Assembly (NCBI GenBank): GCA_044356555.1
Contig: JBIKWB010000015.1
Span: 1 to 64,000 of the forward strand
Direction of reading: 5' to 3'
DNA length: 64,000 bases
DNA from: Tous-C4FEB sp044356555
Lineage (GTDB): Bacteria; Verrucomicrobiota; Verrucomicrobiia; Opitutales; Opitutaceae
This document shows, piece by piece, positions 43,201 through 51,481 of this stretch. A program made the translations under genes and the position numbers. Positions within the stretch are counted from its first letter, which is position 1. Each line of letters begins with the position of its first letter. Under the pieces are notes generated by a model that searched no databases, was not told the DNA's origin, and saw only the letters and a list, made by a program, of their open reading frames with translations.

Positions 43201-44691
43201 CTGGGCTGGCTCGCCGGCAAGAGCGCGCGCGATGTTGGCCTCCGCGGCATCGAGGATCGGCAGAAAGTCCTTCATCTCGTCGGGGAAGATCCGCTGATTG
43301 CCATCCTGCCAGCTCCGGCTGAAGGGCACGTTGGTGTGGGAGCCGTGCAGAAAGTCCCAGTTCATCGGCCGCGAGGCATCAAACCACAGCCGTTCGAACT
43401 CCAGCGCCGCGGCACGCAGACCTGCCGTTGAAGCCACCGGACCGGAGGGAACACCGAGTTGCCGGGCGATTTCATCGGCGACGACTTCATGCCCGCGCTC
43501 GTTGAGGTGGAGGCCATTGTCCGTGAGTCCCGGCGCGTCCTTCGGCCGCGCGGCGAGCGCAGTGAAGAGATCGACGAACGGAAGTCCGCGCCGCGCGGCG
43601 AGGTCGCGCGCGGCATCGGTATAACGTTTCGCGTCGGCGTTGTGCCGGGTGAGGTCCGGCAACAGCGCGCGTCGCGGATGTTCAAAAGGCAGCGGCGAGA
43701 CCAGCACGACACGCCGCGAGGTGTGCTCGATCTGCGAAAGCAGCTTTTCATAGGCCTGCACGAAGGCCGGAAGTTTCTCCGCGCCCCCGAGGGATTCCAT
43801 CTGGCCGAACTGCACCAGCACGGCGGTCGCGCCCACCTGCTCCAGTTGCTGCGCGACGCCAGGAAAATTCACGTCGCGCCATTGCTCGAACACGGTGTCG
43901 CCCTCCCACGCGAGATTGCGAAGGCGCAGCGGTGTCGCACCCGGCGCGGCGAGCAGCCGCGTTTGCAGGAAGGCGTTGAATCGCGTCCGCTCGAAATTGG
44001 CACCGCCGACCAATGCCACCGTGTCGCCGGACCGCAGTGTGAATTCGGAACTCCGGGTCACGCCCGGGTTCAGCTCCTCGATCGCGATATCTTTATAGCG
44101 CACGATAGCCGGCGCGCCGCCATGAATCTGCAGGGCTATGATCCCAGAGGTGTCGATGCCGGCCTCGATTTCCGTGTAGTCGACCGTTTCGACCCCGTTG
44201 AGCCAGATCCGAATGCGCGGGCCTTCGGCGCGGATGCGCTGCACGTTCCATTCGCCGAGCGGCTTTTGCGCCCGGGCGAGCACTTCGGGCGTGGGCACGG
44301 CTAGCATCCGCTTGCGTCGGCTTTCATCATACAACGAGCCGTCGTAACGCACAGCGATATCGGCCTGGTACCCGGAGACCTCGTGGCTGCCGGGGACTCG
44401 CCTCGAGCGGAACTGCACGCCGGCGTTGGCGGAGCGCTCCGCGCCCTCCAGCTTCCAGTGCAGCGTGAGTTCGAAATCCGCGTAGCGCCGCGTGCTGGCG
44501 AGGAAGTTGTTTTTCGCCTGCCTCTTTTCCAGCGAACCTGCCACGAGCGCACCGTCCTCGATGCGCCAGACACTCCCGATGTCGCCCTCCCAACCGGTGA
44601 ACGTTTGGCCGTCAAAAAGGGGCGCAGGCGCCGCGGACAACCGAACGACGGAAACCAGCAGGGCGAGGATGAGGGCGACGGATATTTTCAT
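40249..44691 (-). CDS. Giant secreted fusion: DUF1080 + SGNH + PVC-type dehydrogenase propeller + HEAT + cytochrome c
   Basis: This 1480-residue protein begins with a signal peptide (MKISVALILALLVSVVRLSA). Residues 22-207 are DUF1080 (PF06439, now called 3-keto-disaccharide hydrolase; LFDGQTFTGWEGDIGSVWRI, NAGVQFRSR, IRIWLNGVETVDY). About 210-425 are SGNH-like, with RLRNLAWEGDT and DNGLHLNERGHEVVADEIAR; the first block, GDTVALVGGANFER, lacks the usual GDS serine. About 525-870 are the PVC-type membrane-bound dehydrogenase propeller (NRLVICEDTDRDGRADKFQI, RPCDVRLGPDGAVYFADWYN). About 880-1310 are HEAT-like repeats. A cytochrome c domain has CLACH at 1358-1362 and GPDLSALSRG. The dehydrogenase-HEAT-haem order is a known PVC type; fusion to DUF1080 suggests oxidation and cleavage of a glycoside in one protein, which is inference. 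Confidence 0.9.
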   Translation of the reverse strand: MKISVALILALLVSVVRLSAAPAPLFDGQTFTGWEGDIGSVWRIEDGALVAGSLEKRQAKNNFLASTRRYADFELTLHWKLEGAERSANAGVQFRSRRVPGSHEVSGYQADIAVRYDGSLYDESRRKRMLAVPTPEVLARAQKPLGEWNVQRIRAEGPRIRIWLNGVETVDYTEIEAGIDTSGIIALQIHGGAPAIVRYKDIAIEELNPGVTRSSEFTLRSGDTVALVGGANFERTRFNAFLQTRLLAAPGATPLRLRNLAWEGDTVFEQWRDVNFPGVAQQLEQVGATAVLVQFGQMESLGGAEKLPAFVQAYEKLLSQIEHTSRRVVLVSPLPFEHPRRALLPDLTRHNADAKRYTDAARDLAARRGLPFVDLFTALAARPKDAPGLTDNGLHLNERGHEVVADEIARQLGVPSGPVASTAGLRAAALEFERLWFDASRPMNWDFLHGSHTNVPFSRSWQDGNQRIFPDEMKDFLPILDAAEANIARALAGEPAQRAERRGSTPVAEPSVKPQTPEEEFATFEVHPDYEVNLFASERDGIGKVVQIRWDERGRLWALCIPDYPQVKPGARPKNRLVICEDTDRDGRADKFQIFADELEIPLGFELGDGGVYLAASTGLWHLKDTTGGGRANERRLVLGGFGTGDSHQTINSLSWGFGGELWFTQGNAIHSRVETPYGIERHDKAGLWRLRPRTGQLDSFFNASSAGANNWGVLTDDFGQVFHKEAAGNGGYYSVPGLVRTPQPVNAKALNLFVSRASKTVGFDLIHTRHFPDELQGAVVIGGVYDNTLQLHRFGLKDGAYWSRHDINIIQTKNKAFRPCDVRLGPDGAVYFADWYNLIVGHYQASYRHPDRDLVHGRIWRVVRKDRPLVQPAALAGASLTTLFEQLDSPERWASYQAKRLLFERASQEVTTALDAWIPQLKPGSARDEYRRLQALAVYEAHETPRPALLQSLLRSPDARIRAYATRTLSTWARGGALAGALSLLEPQATDEDPIVRLEAIVAASYFADDRAIAVAAHTLDRALGPYHQHALTKALAATRARWSTALTAGTLHFDKDEHLLFVLQNGGLNQAGELMRQHIERTSDPAKQTAWLKALATIGNANDLRFVFERGAANAAVLQALAESPAARRHRLKDTGPALESLIIGTDAAVRIQAVRLAGVWKVTPLAGRIRAIAVDEATPLAMRKAALTATGDLAGAAAVRELIEAANRSESADLRTAAFEALISASPAEAALHVLAKIRVAQQPEDVSALLTSILSRVEGSTAFGRALMDLRAAANSVVAPAKDVLSPTQARFTLQALSRTGLTTARISSMLMAIAGIDSAVPTYTQEYVELIVQRAKSEGNAAEGRKIYEQSSCLACHAVGGTGGKIGPDLSALSRGLPIDMIVTEVVWPALNVKEGYEAATVTLKDGTVVTGFKQTETSDIIAIRDMTSGEVKTIKRADATKVQTGGTVMADGLTATMTEQQLAHLIRYLSELGN

Positions 44692-44833
44692 TGTGAACTG
44701 AAGATTAACACGGTGGTGCCATCGGGCGATAACCCGGCCGCTCCGCGACCGTCATTGGTCTTGGCGTTGCCGACACACCCCGCGAACCGAGCCTGATTCG
44801 GGATCCGGACGTGGGAAGACGCGAGGCGGAGAT

Positions 44834-46156
44834 TCATTTGGAGCCCGTCGAACGGATGTAAGCCAAAACCTCGTCGCGCACGCGCGCCTCGTAGTCGGGA
44901 CGGCTCACGTGGCCCGTATCGAGATGGTTCCAGATGTCTTTCTTGGTCTGGAGCTGGTTGAACGCCGCGTAAATGCCGGTCGGCGGGCAGATGTGATCGA
45001 TGAAGCCGACGGTGAAAAACACCTGCCCGCGGATGCGGGACGCGAAGTTGACGGAATCATAATAGCGCACGGCCTCGACGACACGTGAATCCGGATTCGG
45101 CGTGCCGTTGGGGATGAGGCGCGGCCAGCCGTTGATGCGGTTGACCGTGATACCGGTGTGATCGCAGAAGGTCGGTATCTCAGCCGAGACATAGGTCACG
45201 CGCGGGTCGAGCCCGCCGGCGGCGATCGCCTGACCGCCGCCCTGGCTGCGGCCGAGCGCGACGAGGCGGCGACTGTCCCACTCGGGCTGAGCGGCGAGCG
45301 TGTCGATGGCGCGAAGCAGGCGGAGAAAAATCCCGCGGAGATACATCGTGTCGCGCGAGTCTTGGCCCTGCAGGTAGTATTCCTTGAGTTCGCCGGCCTG
45401 CAGCGCGGCGTAAAATTCGCGCGGCCGGGCGTTGGGGAGCCCGTTGGCGTTGAAGTCGAGTGCCACAAATCCGTCCTGCGCCCACTTCACGGCCGTGGGC
45501 AGCCGCGAGGTGGTCACGCCGGAGCCGTGCGCGAGCACGATCGCGGGCAGGCTTTTCGCTTTCGCCCCAACGGGTCGCGCGAGATAGCCGGACAGGCCGC
45601 GGCCGACGCCGGTCTCGGCCTGCACCTCGAAACACTCGATTCCGGCGACCGGCGAGGTCACCGGAGTGAACCGGAGGTTGGCCGGCGTAGCGGCGAGTTG
45701 TTTTTTCTGCGCCGCCCAGAACGCATCGAAGTCGGCAGGCGCCGGCAGGCTCGGCTTGATCGCGAGCGGCGCGATCGCGGCTGCGCCGCGCGCGGTGAGC
45801 TTCGGTGCGCCGTGCGGCGTGCACTCGACCAAGCAGTGCAGAAAGCCGGGCTCGTCGAGCGATGCGGTAAGGACGAGGCCTGACTCGGGGATGGGCGCCA
45901 AGCCTGCGCGATTCAGCGGCACGCCGTCCTTGGTGATACTCCATTTCGCGTCAGGGCCGGCGACCGGCTTGCCGTCACGCAGCAGGGCGACCGTGAAGGT
46001 CACGGAGTCGCCGCGAAGGTAAATCTGATCGGCGCGGTCGATGGAGACCTTGAGTTCGTAGCCAGCCGCGGCACTCGGCGCGGCCGCGAAAGCATGCGCG
46101 GTCAGCGCGAACCAAAGAATGAAGCTGAGGCAAAGGTGGCGGGTGAGCGCGGTCAT
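44834..46156 (-). CDS. Secreted acetylxylan-esterase-type (AXE1/Cah) deacetylase
   Basis: The 440-residue protein starts at the ATG at 46156, giving the signal peptide LTRHLCLSFILWFALTAHAF and a 4-bp ATGA overlap with the GH95 gene upstream. Residues about 35-120 form an Ig-like module (QIYLRGDSVTFTVALLRDGK). The AXE1-type hydrolase follows: LPAIVLAHGSGVTTSRLP, FVALDFNANGLPN, the nucleophile GRSQGGGQAIAAGGLDPRV, the Asp block VGFIDHICPPTGIYAAFN and the His block HLDTGHVSRPDYE. These enzymes remove acetyl groups from polysaccharides or oligosaccharides. Its place at the end of a GH16-unknown-GH95 chain suggests it trims acetylated products of those enzymes. Confidence 0.87.
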   Translation of the reverse strand: MTALTRHLCLSFILWFALTAHAFAAAPSAAAGYELKVSIDRADQIYLRGDSVTFTVALLRDGKPVAGPDAKWSITKDGVPLNRAGLAPIPESGLVLTASLDEPGFLHCLVECTPHGAPKLTARGAAAIAPLAIKPSLPAPADFDAFWAAQKKQLAATPANLRFTPVTSPVAGIECFEVQAETGVGRGLSGYLARPVGAKAKSLPAIVLAHGSGVTTSRLPTAVKWAQDGFVALDFNANGLPNARPREFYAALQAGELKEYYLQGQDSRDTMYLRGIFLRLLRAIDTLAAQPEWDSRRLVALGRSQGGGQAIAAGGLDPRVTYVSAEIPTFCDHTGITVNRINGWPRLIPNGTPNPDSRVVEAVRYYDSVNFASRIRGQVFFTVGFIDHICPPTGIYAAFNQLQTKKDIWNHLDTGHVSRPDYEARVRDEVLAYIRSTGSK

Positions 46157-48534
46157 GGATGCGACAAGACTTCGTAAGATTTTCCGGCCATCGTCGTGAA
46201 TTCGAGGACGTGCTCTGATCCTTCCGCACGGCTGCGGGCCGCGCCGAGTTGGAACGGCGTCCTTGCGCGCACGAGGCATGGATTGCCGTGGGTGGAGACA
46301 ATCGTGGCCGCCGTCAGCGCGCCGTCGCGCCACCGCAGGTCGACGGTGAAACCGCCCCGCGCCCGCAGGCCCTGCACCTTACCCTCGGCCCAAGCGCGCG
46401 GCAGGGCGGGCAGCAGGTGCAGTTCTCCGCCTTGGCTTTGCAGCAGCATTTCCGCGATGGCGGCGGTGGTCCCGAGATTGCCGTCGATCTGGAAGACGTT
46501 TCCTTCGGGGCGGTAGTGGTTGTCGAAAAGATTGGGAAAGGTGCAGTCCTTGAAGAGCGCGACGATGCTCTCGTGGGCCTTGTCCCCGTCCTCGAGGCGC
46601 GCCCAAAAGTTGGTGAGCCAAGCGCGGCTCCATCCGGTGTAACCTCCGCCGTGGCGCAGGCGCGCTTCGAGCGATTTCCGCGCTGCGGCGGCGAGGTCGG
46701 GCGTGCGGCGCACGGAAATCTCATTGCCCGGATGCAGCGGAAACAGATGCGACGTGTGACGATGGCCTGGGTCTTGTTCCTTGAAATCCTCGGACCACTC
46801 CAATAGCCGGCCGTCGTTGCCGACGCGGATCGGCGCGAGCCGGGCGCGTTTCTCACGCAGGACCGCGACAAATTCCGGGTCGGTCTGCAGCACCGCGGCG
46901 GCGGCGAGGCAGTGATCAAAGAGTTCGCGCACGAGCGCCATTGTCATCGCCGGACCCATGTCGAGACTGATGCGCGTGCCGTCGGGCGCGACGTAGGAAT
47001 TCTCCGGCGATGTTGACGGGCCGCTGACGAGCCAACGGTGCTGCGGATGTTCAACGAGCGTTTCGACGTAGAAGCGGGCGGCCTCTCGCATGTAGGGCCA
47101 CGCGCGCTCCGCCAAAAATTTCCGGTCCTGAGAAAACAACCAGTGCTCCCAAAAGTGCGACGCCAGCCACGCCGGTGCCTGCGGCCAAAAGGTGCCGGTC
47201 GAGCCGCGCAGATCGCTGCGGCCCCAGATGGTCGTGCGCGTGCTGAGCGCCAGTCCGCCGGCGCCGAAACGCTCTCGCGCGGTGCGTTGGGCGAGCGGCA
47301 CCAGCTTCTCGGCCAAGACGAGGAGCGGCTCGTGGCACTCCGCGAGACCCGCCACCTCGGCGGGCCAATAGTTCATCTGCGTATTGATGTTGATGGTGTA
47401 GTCGGAGAACCACGGCGGCGTCGGCAACGGGTTCCACAGCCCTTGCAGGTTCGCGGGCAGCGAACCGGCCCGCGATGAGGCGATGAGCAGGTAGCGACCA
47501 TAGGAGAAATAAAGCGCCATCAGACCGGGATCGGCGCCGCCGGCGGCGGCCCGGACGAGTCGTGCATTCGTCGGAAGCGCGGCGGTGGCGGCATCGGTGC
47601 CGCCGAGATCGAGCGCGACGCGGCGAAACAGGCTCTGATGGTCCCGCGTGTGGTCGGCGAGCTGTTCCGCGTGGGAGCGGCCGGCGGCTTGAGTGAGCGC
47701 GACGCGTGCCGCCGCGGAGGGATCGGCGTGGTAATAACTCGTGCCGACCGTCAGCACGAGGGTCACGGAGTTGGCGCCTTCCACGGCGAGCGCATTGTCC
47801 GTGGCGGTGACGCGGCCGCCGTCGGCCAGTGCCCGCAACCCCACGGCAAACTCTGTGCCGCCTTCCGCGCACCGGCCCGTCATCATCACCGCATCGGTGC
47901 CGTCGGCGCGGGTCACTGCGCCCATCCGCCCGAGCAGCGCGCGGAACGTAATGAGTCCGGGACGGCTCGCGGTGAGGCGAATCACGAGCGCGCCGGCGGG
48001 GGCGCTAGAAAAAACCTCGCGGGTGTGGGTGACGCTGCCGCGCTTGAACGTCGTGCGCACCACCGCGGTATCGAGGTTGAGTTCGCGGCGGTAGTCCCGC
48101 GCGTGCGCGATGTCGGTGGCGAACTCCAAGCGCAGGTCGCCGAGCGGCTGATAGCTGCCGTAGTCGGGACGCGGCACGGTGGTCAGGTGCTTTTTGGCGA
48201 GAGCCTCGGCCTCGGCGTGTTTCCCGGCGAAGAGCAATTCGCGCAGCCGGGGAAGATTCTGCAGCACCTCGGGTTTCTCGACGTAGGCGGCGCGACCCGA
48301 CCATACGCTGCCTTCGTTGAGGTGAAGCAACTCGCTGTCCGTGCCGCCGTGCACGAGCGCGCCGATGCGACCATTGCCCACGGGCAACGCTTCGTGCCAG
48401 GTGCGGGCGGGCTCGCCATACCAGAGCCCGGAAGAAACCGGCGCCGCGGCTTGCACCGGAGCCAATTGGGCCGCGGTCGCCACGCCGATCAGGGCGCACC
48501 AACCACGGACACGGAAAGCGAGAAAGGTTTTCAT
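46153..48534 (-). CDS. GH95 family alpha-L-fucosidase / alpha-L-galactosidase
   Basis: This 793-residue protein starts at ATG 48534, giving a signal peptide and a 4-bp ATGA overlap with the 963-residue gene. GH95 layout: LWYGEPARTWHEALPVGNGR and GALVHGGTDSELLHLNEGSV (N-terminal beta domain), NLQGLWNPLPTPPWFSDYTI, then NINTQMNYWPAEVAGL with the two Asn that activate water in AfcA-type enzymes. The general-acid block is PSTSPENSY, and VFQIDGNLGTTAAIAEMLLQ holds the late catalytic Asp. The (alpha/alpha)6 barrel and C-terminal beta domain are complete. GH95 enzymes remove alpha-1,2-L-fucose or L-galactose by inversion. All expected catalytic residues are present, unlike its neighbour at 53055-55553. 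Confidence 0.92.
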   Translation of the reverse strand: MKTFLAFRVRGWCALIGVATAAQLAPVQAAAPVSSGLWYGEPARTWHEALPVGNGRIGALVHGGTDSELLHLNEGSVWSGRAAYVEKPEVLQNLPRLRELLFAGKHAEAEALAKKHLTTVPRPDYGSYQPLGDLRLEFATDIAHARDYRRELNLDTAVVRTTFKRGSVTHTREVFSSAPAGALVIRLTASRPGLITFRALLGRMGAVTRADGTDAVMMTGRCAEGGTEFAVGLRALADGGRVTATDNALAVEGANSVTLVLTVGTSYYHADPSAAARVALTQAAGRSHAEQLADHTRDHQSLFRRVALDLGGTDAATAALPTNARLVRAAAGGADPGLMALYFSYGRYLLIASSRAGSLPANLQGLWNPLPTPPWFSDYTININTQMNYWPAEVAGLAECHEPLLVLAEKLVPLAQRTARERFGAGGLALSTRTTIWGRSDLRGSTGTFWPQAPAWLASHFWEHWLFSQDRKFLAERAWPYMREAARFYVETLVEHPQHRWLVSGPSTSPENSYVAPDGTRISLDMGPAMTMALVRELFDHCLAAAAVLQTDPEFVAVLREKRARLAPIRVGNDGRLLEWSEDFKEQDPGHRHTSHLFPLHPGNEISVRRTPDLAAAARKSLEARLRHGGGYTGWSRAWLTNFWARLEDGDKAHESIVALFKDCTFPNLFDNHYRPEGNVFQIDGNLGTTAAIAEMLLQSQGGELHLLPALPRAWAEGKVQGLRARGGFTVDLRWRDGALTAATIVSTHGNPCLVRARTPFQLGAARSRAEGSEHVLEFTTMAGKSYEVLSHP

Positions 48535-51422
48535 TTCAGGAGCAGACGCCCGACCGGAGATTTCTCCGCCGCCGCGGAGCCCGACTGAACCTCGAACCAA
48601 AACTCCAACGGCGCGTCGCCCGCGACGGGCAGCGTGAAATCGTAAGGATACGATGTGTCCGTCATGGTGCGGAACTCGCCCCCGCCTTGCCGATAGTGGA
48701 CCGTGGTTTGGGTCACGACGCGCTCCCGATCGGGCATATAAACGTAGGCGCTCGTGAGTTCGCCCGCGCCGAATGAGAGCACGACGCCCCGCGCGCCGCG
48801 CCAGCCGAGATCGACGACGCTCTCCGCCGGGAGGCGGGTGGCGCGGCCGAGAATCTGATCCTGAAACTCCACGCGCGGTGTGACGCCGCTGATGATCAGC
48901 GTGGTGATGCCCTCGGCGGCGACGTCGACGGCGATGCGGGCATCGGCCGGCAACGGTTCCTCGCGGATGCGCCGGTTGTTTTCCCACACGGTGACTTTAG
49001 CCTTGGCTCCCGGGGCGAGCGCGATGCGTTCACGTGAGAGCGTCACGTGGGATTTCACCGCGGACTTCGACTGGTTGGTAAGGGCGACGGCGAGTTTGGC
49101 GTCGCCGCGGGCCATCACGTAATTGAGTTCGGGGTGATCGACGGTCAGCACGCCGCGCGGCATCCACAGATAAAGACCGCTTTCGTCGTAGACCTTGCCG
49201 GGACGATCGCCGAACACGCGTTGCTGCAGGTAACCGTAGCCCTCGGCGTAGCGTGACGGAAAATCGATGGCGCCGCGCGACTTCGCAAAAGCGTCGGCCA
49301 CGAGGTAATCGAACAGCAGCGCGATGTGCGGCCAGATGTGGTTGTAGTGAATGGAAGTCGCCGAGTTGAGTTCCTCCTTCCCGCGCCGCGCGAAGTCGGG
49401 CTTCTCGTAGGCGGTCGTGCGTGCGGTGTTGATGTGGTAGCCGGGAAAACTGGTGTAGCGGCCGATGATGGCGGAGCGGGCGATGTCGTGGAGAAACGCG
49501 TCGTTCGTGAGCGAAGCGATGCGCATCATCCACGGCGCGTAGCAGGCGAGGAGAATGCCGCGCGCACCTTTGCTGGTGGGGGCCGACTCGCTGGTGAGGC
49601 CGATCTCGGACGTGCGCCACGCGGGAACGGTTTCGGGCGCGACCTTGATCCGCGGGAAGCGCGGTCCGGACCGGTAGGCCGGCGCCAGGCCGTCCTCGTT
49701 TACGCGGATGTCGCCGCCGGGGATGCGAGGAGCGAGCCAGACAAACTGCGCGTAGTCCCGTGCGCCCGCGTGGGCCGCGGCGAGGAAGCGGGGCAGCTTG
49801 GTTTCCTCATAGAGTTCAAACAACTCGATCCATTGCGGCGTGAACGCCGTCCAGAAAAACAATCCGCGGGAATCGGGATCCGAGTAGTCCGCTGCCCGCA
49901 CTCCGACGCGGGTTTTGAGATAGGCGTCGGCATCCTTGATGGCGTGGTCAAGCCAGCGCTTTTCCCCCGTGGCACGGTAGAGGCCGAGGGCGTTGGACCA
50001 GTTGTCGCCGCGAATATTGCCTTGGAGATTCAAGACGCGGTCCCGGCCGAACAAGCTCTCGGCGGAGGTGCGGAAGAACGGGGTGCGCTTGCCCGACATC
50101 GCGTAGAGATTCGCGTATTCGGTGAGCGGGGCGCCCAGTCCGCTTAGGTGCGAAGAGGCCGACTGCCCCTTTACTTTAGGATCGGTCGTGAAAAGGAAAC
50201 GCTCGCGAGATACGAAATACTCCATCAGCGGGCGGGCGAGCCGCGTGTAGATTTCGGAGCGGTCGGTGACGAGGGCAAGACCGAGCGGGTGCAGGGCGGA
50301 GACGTTTTTCACCGCGCCTGGCACATCGGTGTCGTAGGCGAAGCCGCGCAGTTCGGAGTTGAACTTTGCGTAGTCGCTCAGGCCGAATTCGAGCATGCGC
50401 TCGAAGGTGGCGTTAAGTGAACCCAGGGCGTTGTGGCGCACATCGGCGAAGCCGTAGAGGGTGCGGGCCACACGCTCGTAGGTGGCGGAGAGGTTCGCTT
50501 TGGCGACGACGAGCCGCATCACGAACTCGCGGGTCTCACCGGCCTTCATCTGCGAACCGGCGCCGCCCAGCAAAGGGGCGAACAGCATGGGCTGTGCGAG
50601 TCCGCGGGCGTTGCGCAGGGCCACGCCGAAGCGCGAGTTGGCGAAATTTGGCAGCGGTTGAAACGGATACTCGGCGGGATCGGCGAGCACGCCGGTCGTA
50701 ACGCCGCCATGGGTGACCAATGTGGTGGGCAGCGGGCAGCGATAGCCGGCCTCGAGGAACGACTCATGCGGGAAGCGGCGTTCGTTGTAGATCAACGGCT
50801 GCCAAAGTTCCTCAACGTCACCGGCCGCAGTCTCAGGGGCACCCACATAGCCGAACGAATACCATCCGTCCGTCTTCACGGTCGTCGTCAACCGCAGACG
50901 AGGCGCCGTGCCGTCGGGCGGCAAATCGAGTTCGAGGCGCACGGTCGCCGTGTCATCGGCGGGGAAATCCCACGTGATCTTGCTGCCGTTGGATCGACTG
51001 GCACTCGCGCGCAGGGTTTTGAGTTTTCCGGCGGCGAAGAAATTCGCGGCGCGCCCGGCCCCGTAACCCCGATCAACCGTTGGGTCGAAGCCGTCCTCGA
51101 CGTGCTCCGCTGAGGTTTTCGCGGCGGTGTCTTTCGCGCCCCACGTCAGCACGTTGTAGAGCGAGCCCGTATCGTTCAGTCTCAATGCGGCGTCGGGAAA
51201 CTTCCCCCATCGCATGTCAATATTCGGATTCGCCCGGGCGGCCAACACGGCTACGACCGGGGAAAACCGCGCGATGGCGCCGTCGGACATCGTGACTTCC
51301 ACCTCGCCCGAGGGCGTGACGGTGAGCCGCGCGGCGGGGCCGACCACGGGTGGTTCGGCGGCGAAGGCGACGGAGCTGCAGATGAGGAGAGCGAGCGCGA
51401 GCAAACGGGAGGTGGCATTCAT
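48531..51422 (-). CDS. Unrecognised secreted protein, paralogue of 18865-21729 (963 aa)
   Basis: I placed the start at ATG 51422 so that MNATSRLLALALLICSSVAF is the signal peptide. An upstream in-frame ATG at 51485 overlaps the GH16 stop (ATGA) and would add 21 residues; both are possible. The protein shares the domain order and blocks of the 954-residue protein: TDVPGAVKNVSALHPLGLAL, LFFWTAFTPQWIELFELYEE, ETVPAWRTSEIGLTSES, GRYTSFPGYHINTARTT, HYNHIWPH, EGYGYLQ and GDRPGK. I cannot name the family. Its 4-bp overlap with a GH95 gene and closeness to GH16 support a role in glycan breakdown. Conserved aromatic, Glu, Arg and His residues in the toroid-like middle are candidate sugar contacts. Confidence 0.78.
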   Translation of the reverse strand: MNATSRLLALALLICSSVAFAAEPPVVGPAARLTVTPSGEVEVTMSDGAIARFSPVVAVLAARANPNIDMRWGKFPDAALRLNDTGSLYNVLTWGAKDTAAKTSAEHVEDGFDPTVDRGYGAGRAANFFAAGKLKTLRASASRSNGSKITWDFPADDTATVRLELDLPPDGTAPRLRLTTTVKTDGWYSFGYVGAPETAAGDVEELWQPLIYNERRFPHESFLEAGYRCPLPTTLVTHGGVTTGVLADPAEYPFQPLPNFANSRFGVALRNARGLAQPMLFAPLLGGAGSQMKAGETREFVMRLVVAKANLSATYERVARTLYGFADVRHNALGSLNATFERMLEFGLSDYAKFNSELRGFAYDTDVPGAVKNVSALHPLGLALVTDRSEIYTRLARPLMEYFVSRERFLFTTDPKVKGQSASSHLSGLGAPLTEYANLYAMSGKRTPFFRTSAESLFGRDRVLNLQGNIRGDNWSNALGLYRATGEKRWLDHAIKDADAYLKTRVGVRAADYSDPDSRGLFFWTAFTPQWIELFELYEETKLPRFLAAAHAGARDYAQFVWLAPRIPGGDIRVNEDGLAPAYRSGPRFPRIKVAPETVPAWRTSEIGLTSESAPTSKGARGILLACYAPWMMRIASLTNDAFLHDIARSAIIGRYTSFPGYHINTARTTAYEKPDFARRGKEELNSATSIHYNHIWPHIALLFDYLVADAFAKSRGAIDFPSRYAEGYGYLQQRVFGDRPGKVYDESGLYLWMPRGVLTVDHPELNYVMARGDAKLAVALTNQSKSAVKSHVTLSRERIALAPGAKAKVTVWENNRRIREEPLPADARIAVDVAAEGITTLIISGVTPRVEFQDQILGRATRLPAESVVDLGWRGARGVVLSFGAGELTSAYVYMPDRERVVTQTTVHYRQGGGEFRTMTDTSYPYDFTLPVAGDAPLEFWFEVQSGSAAAEKSPVGRLLLK

Positions 51423-51481
51423 AAGGGAGTTTTCGGTGGATTGAGGCAGGGACGTGCGGGGACGGAGAAAGGAGGGGAGGT

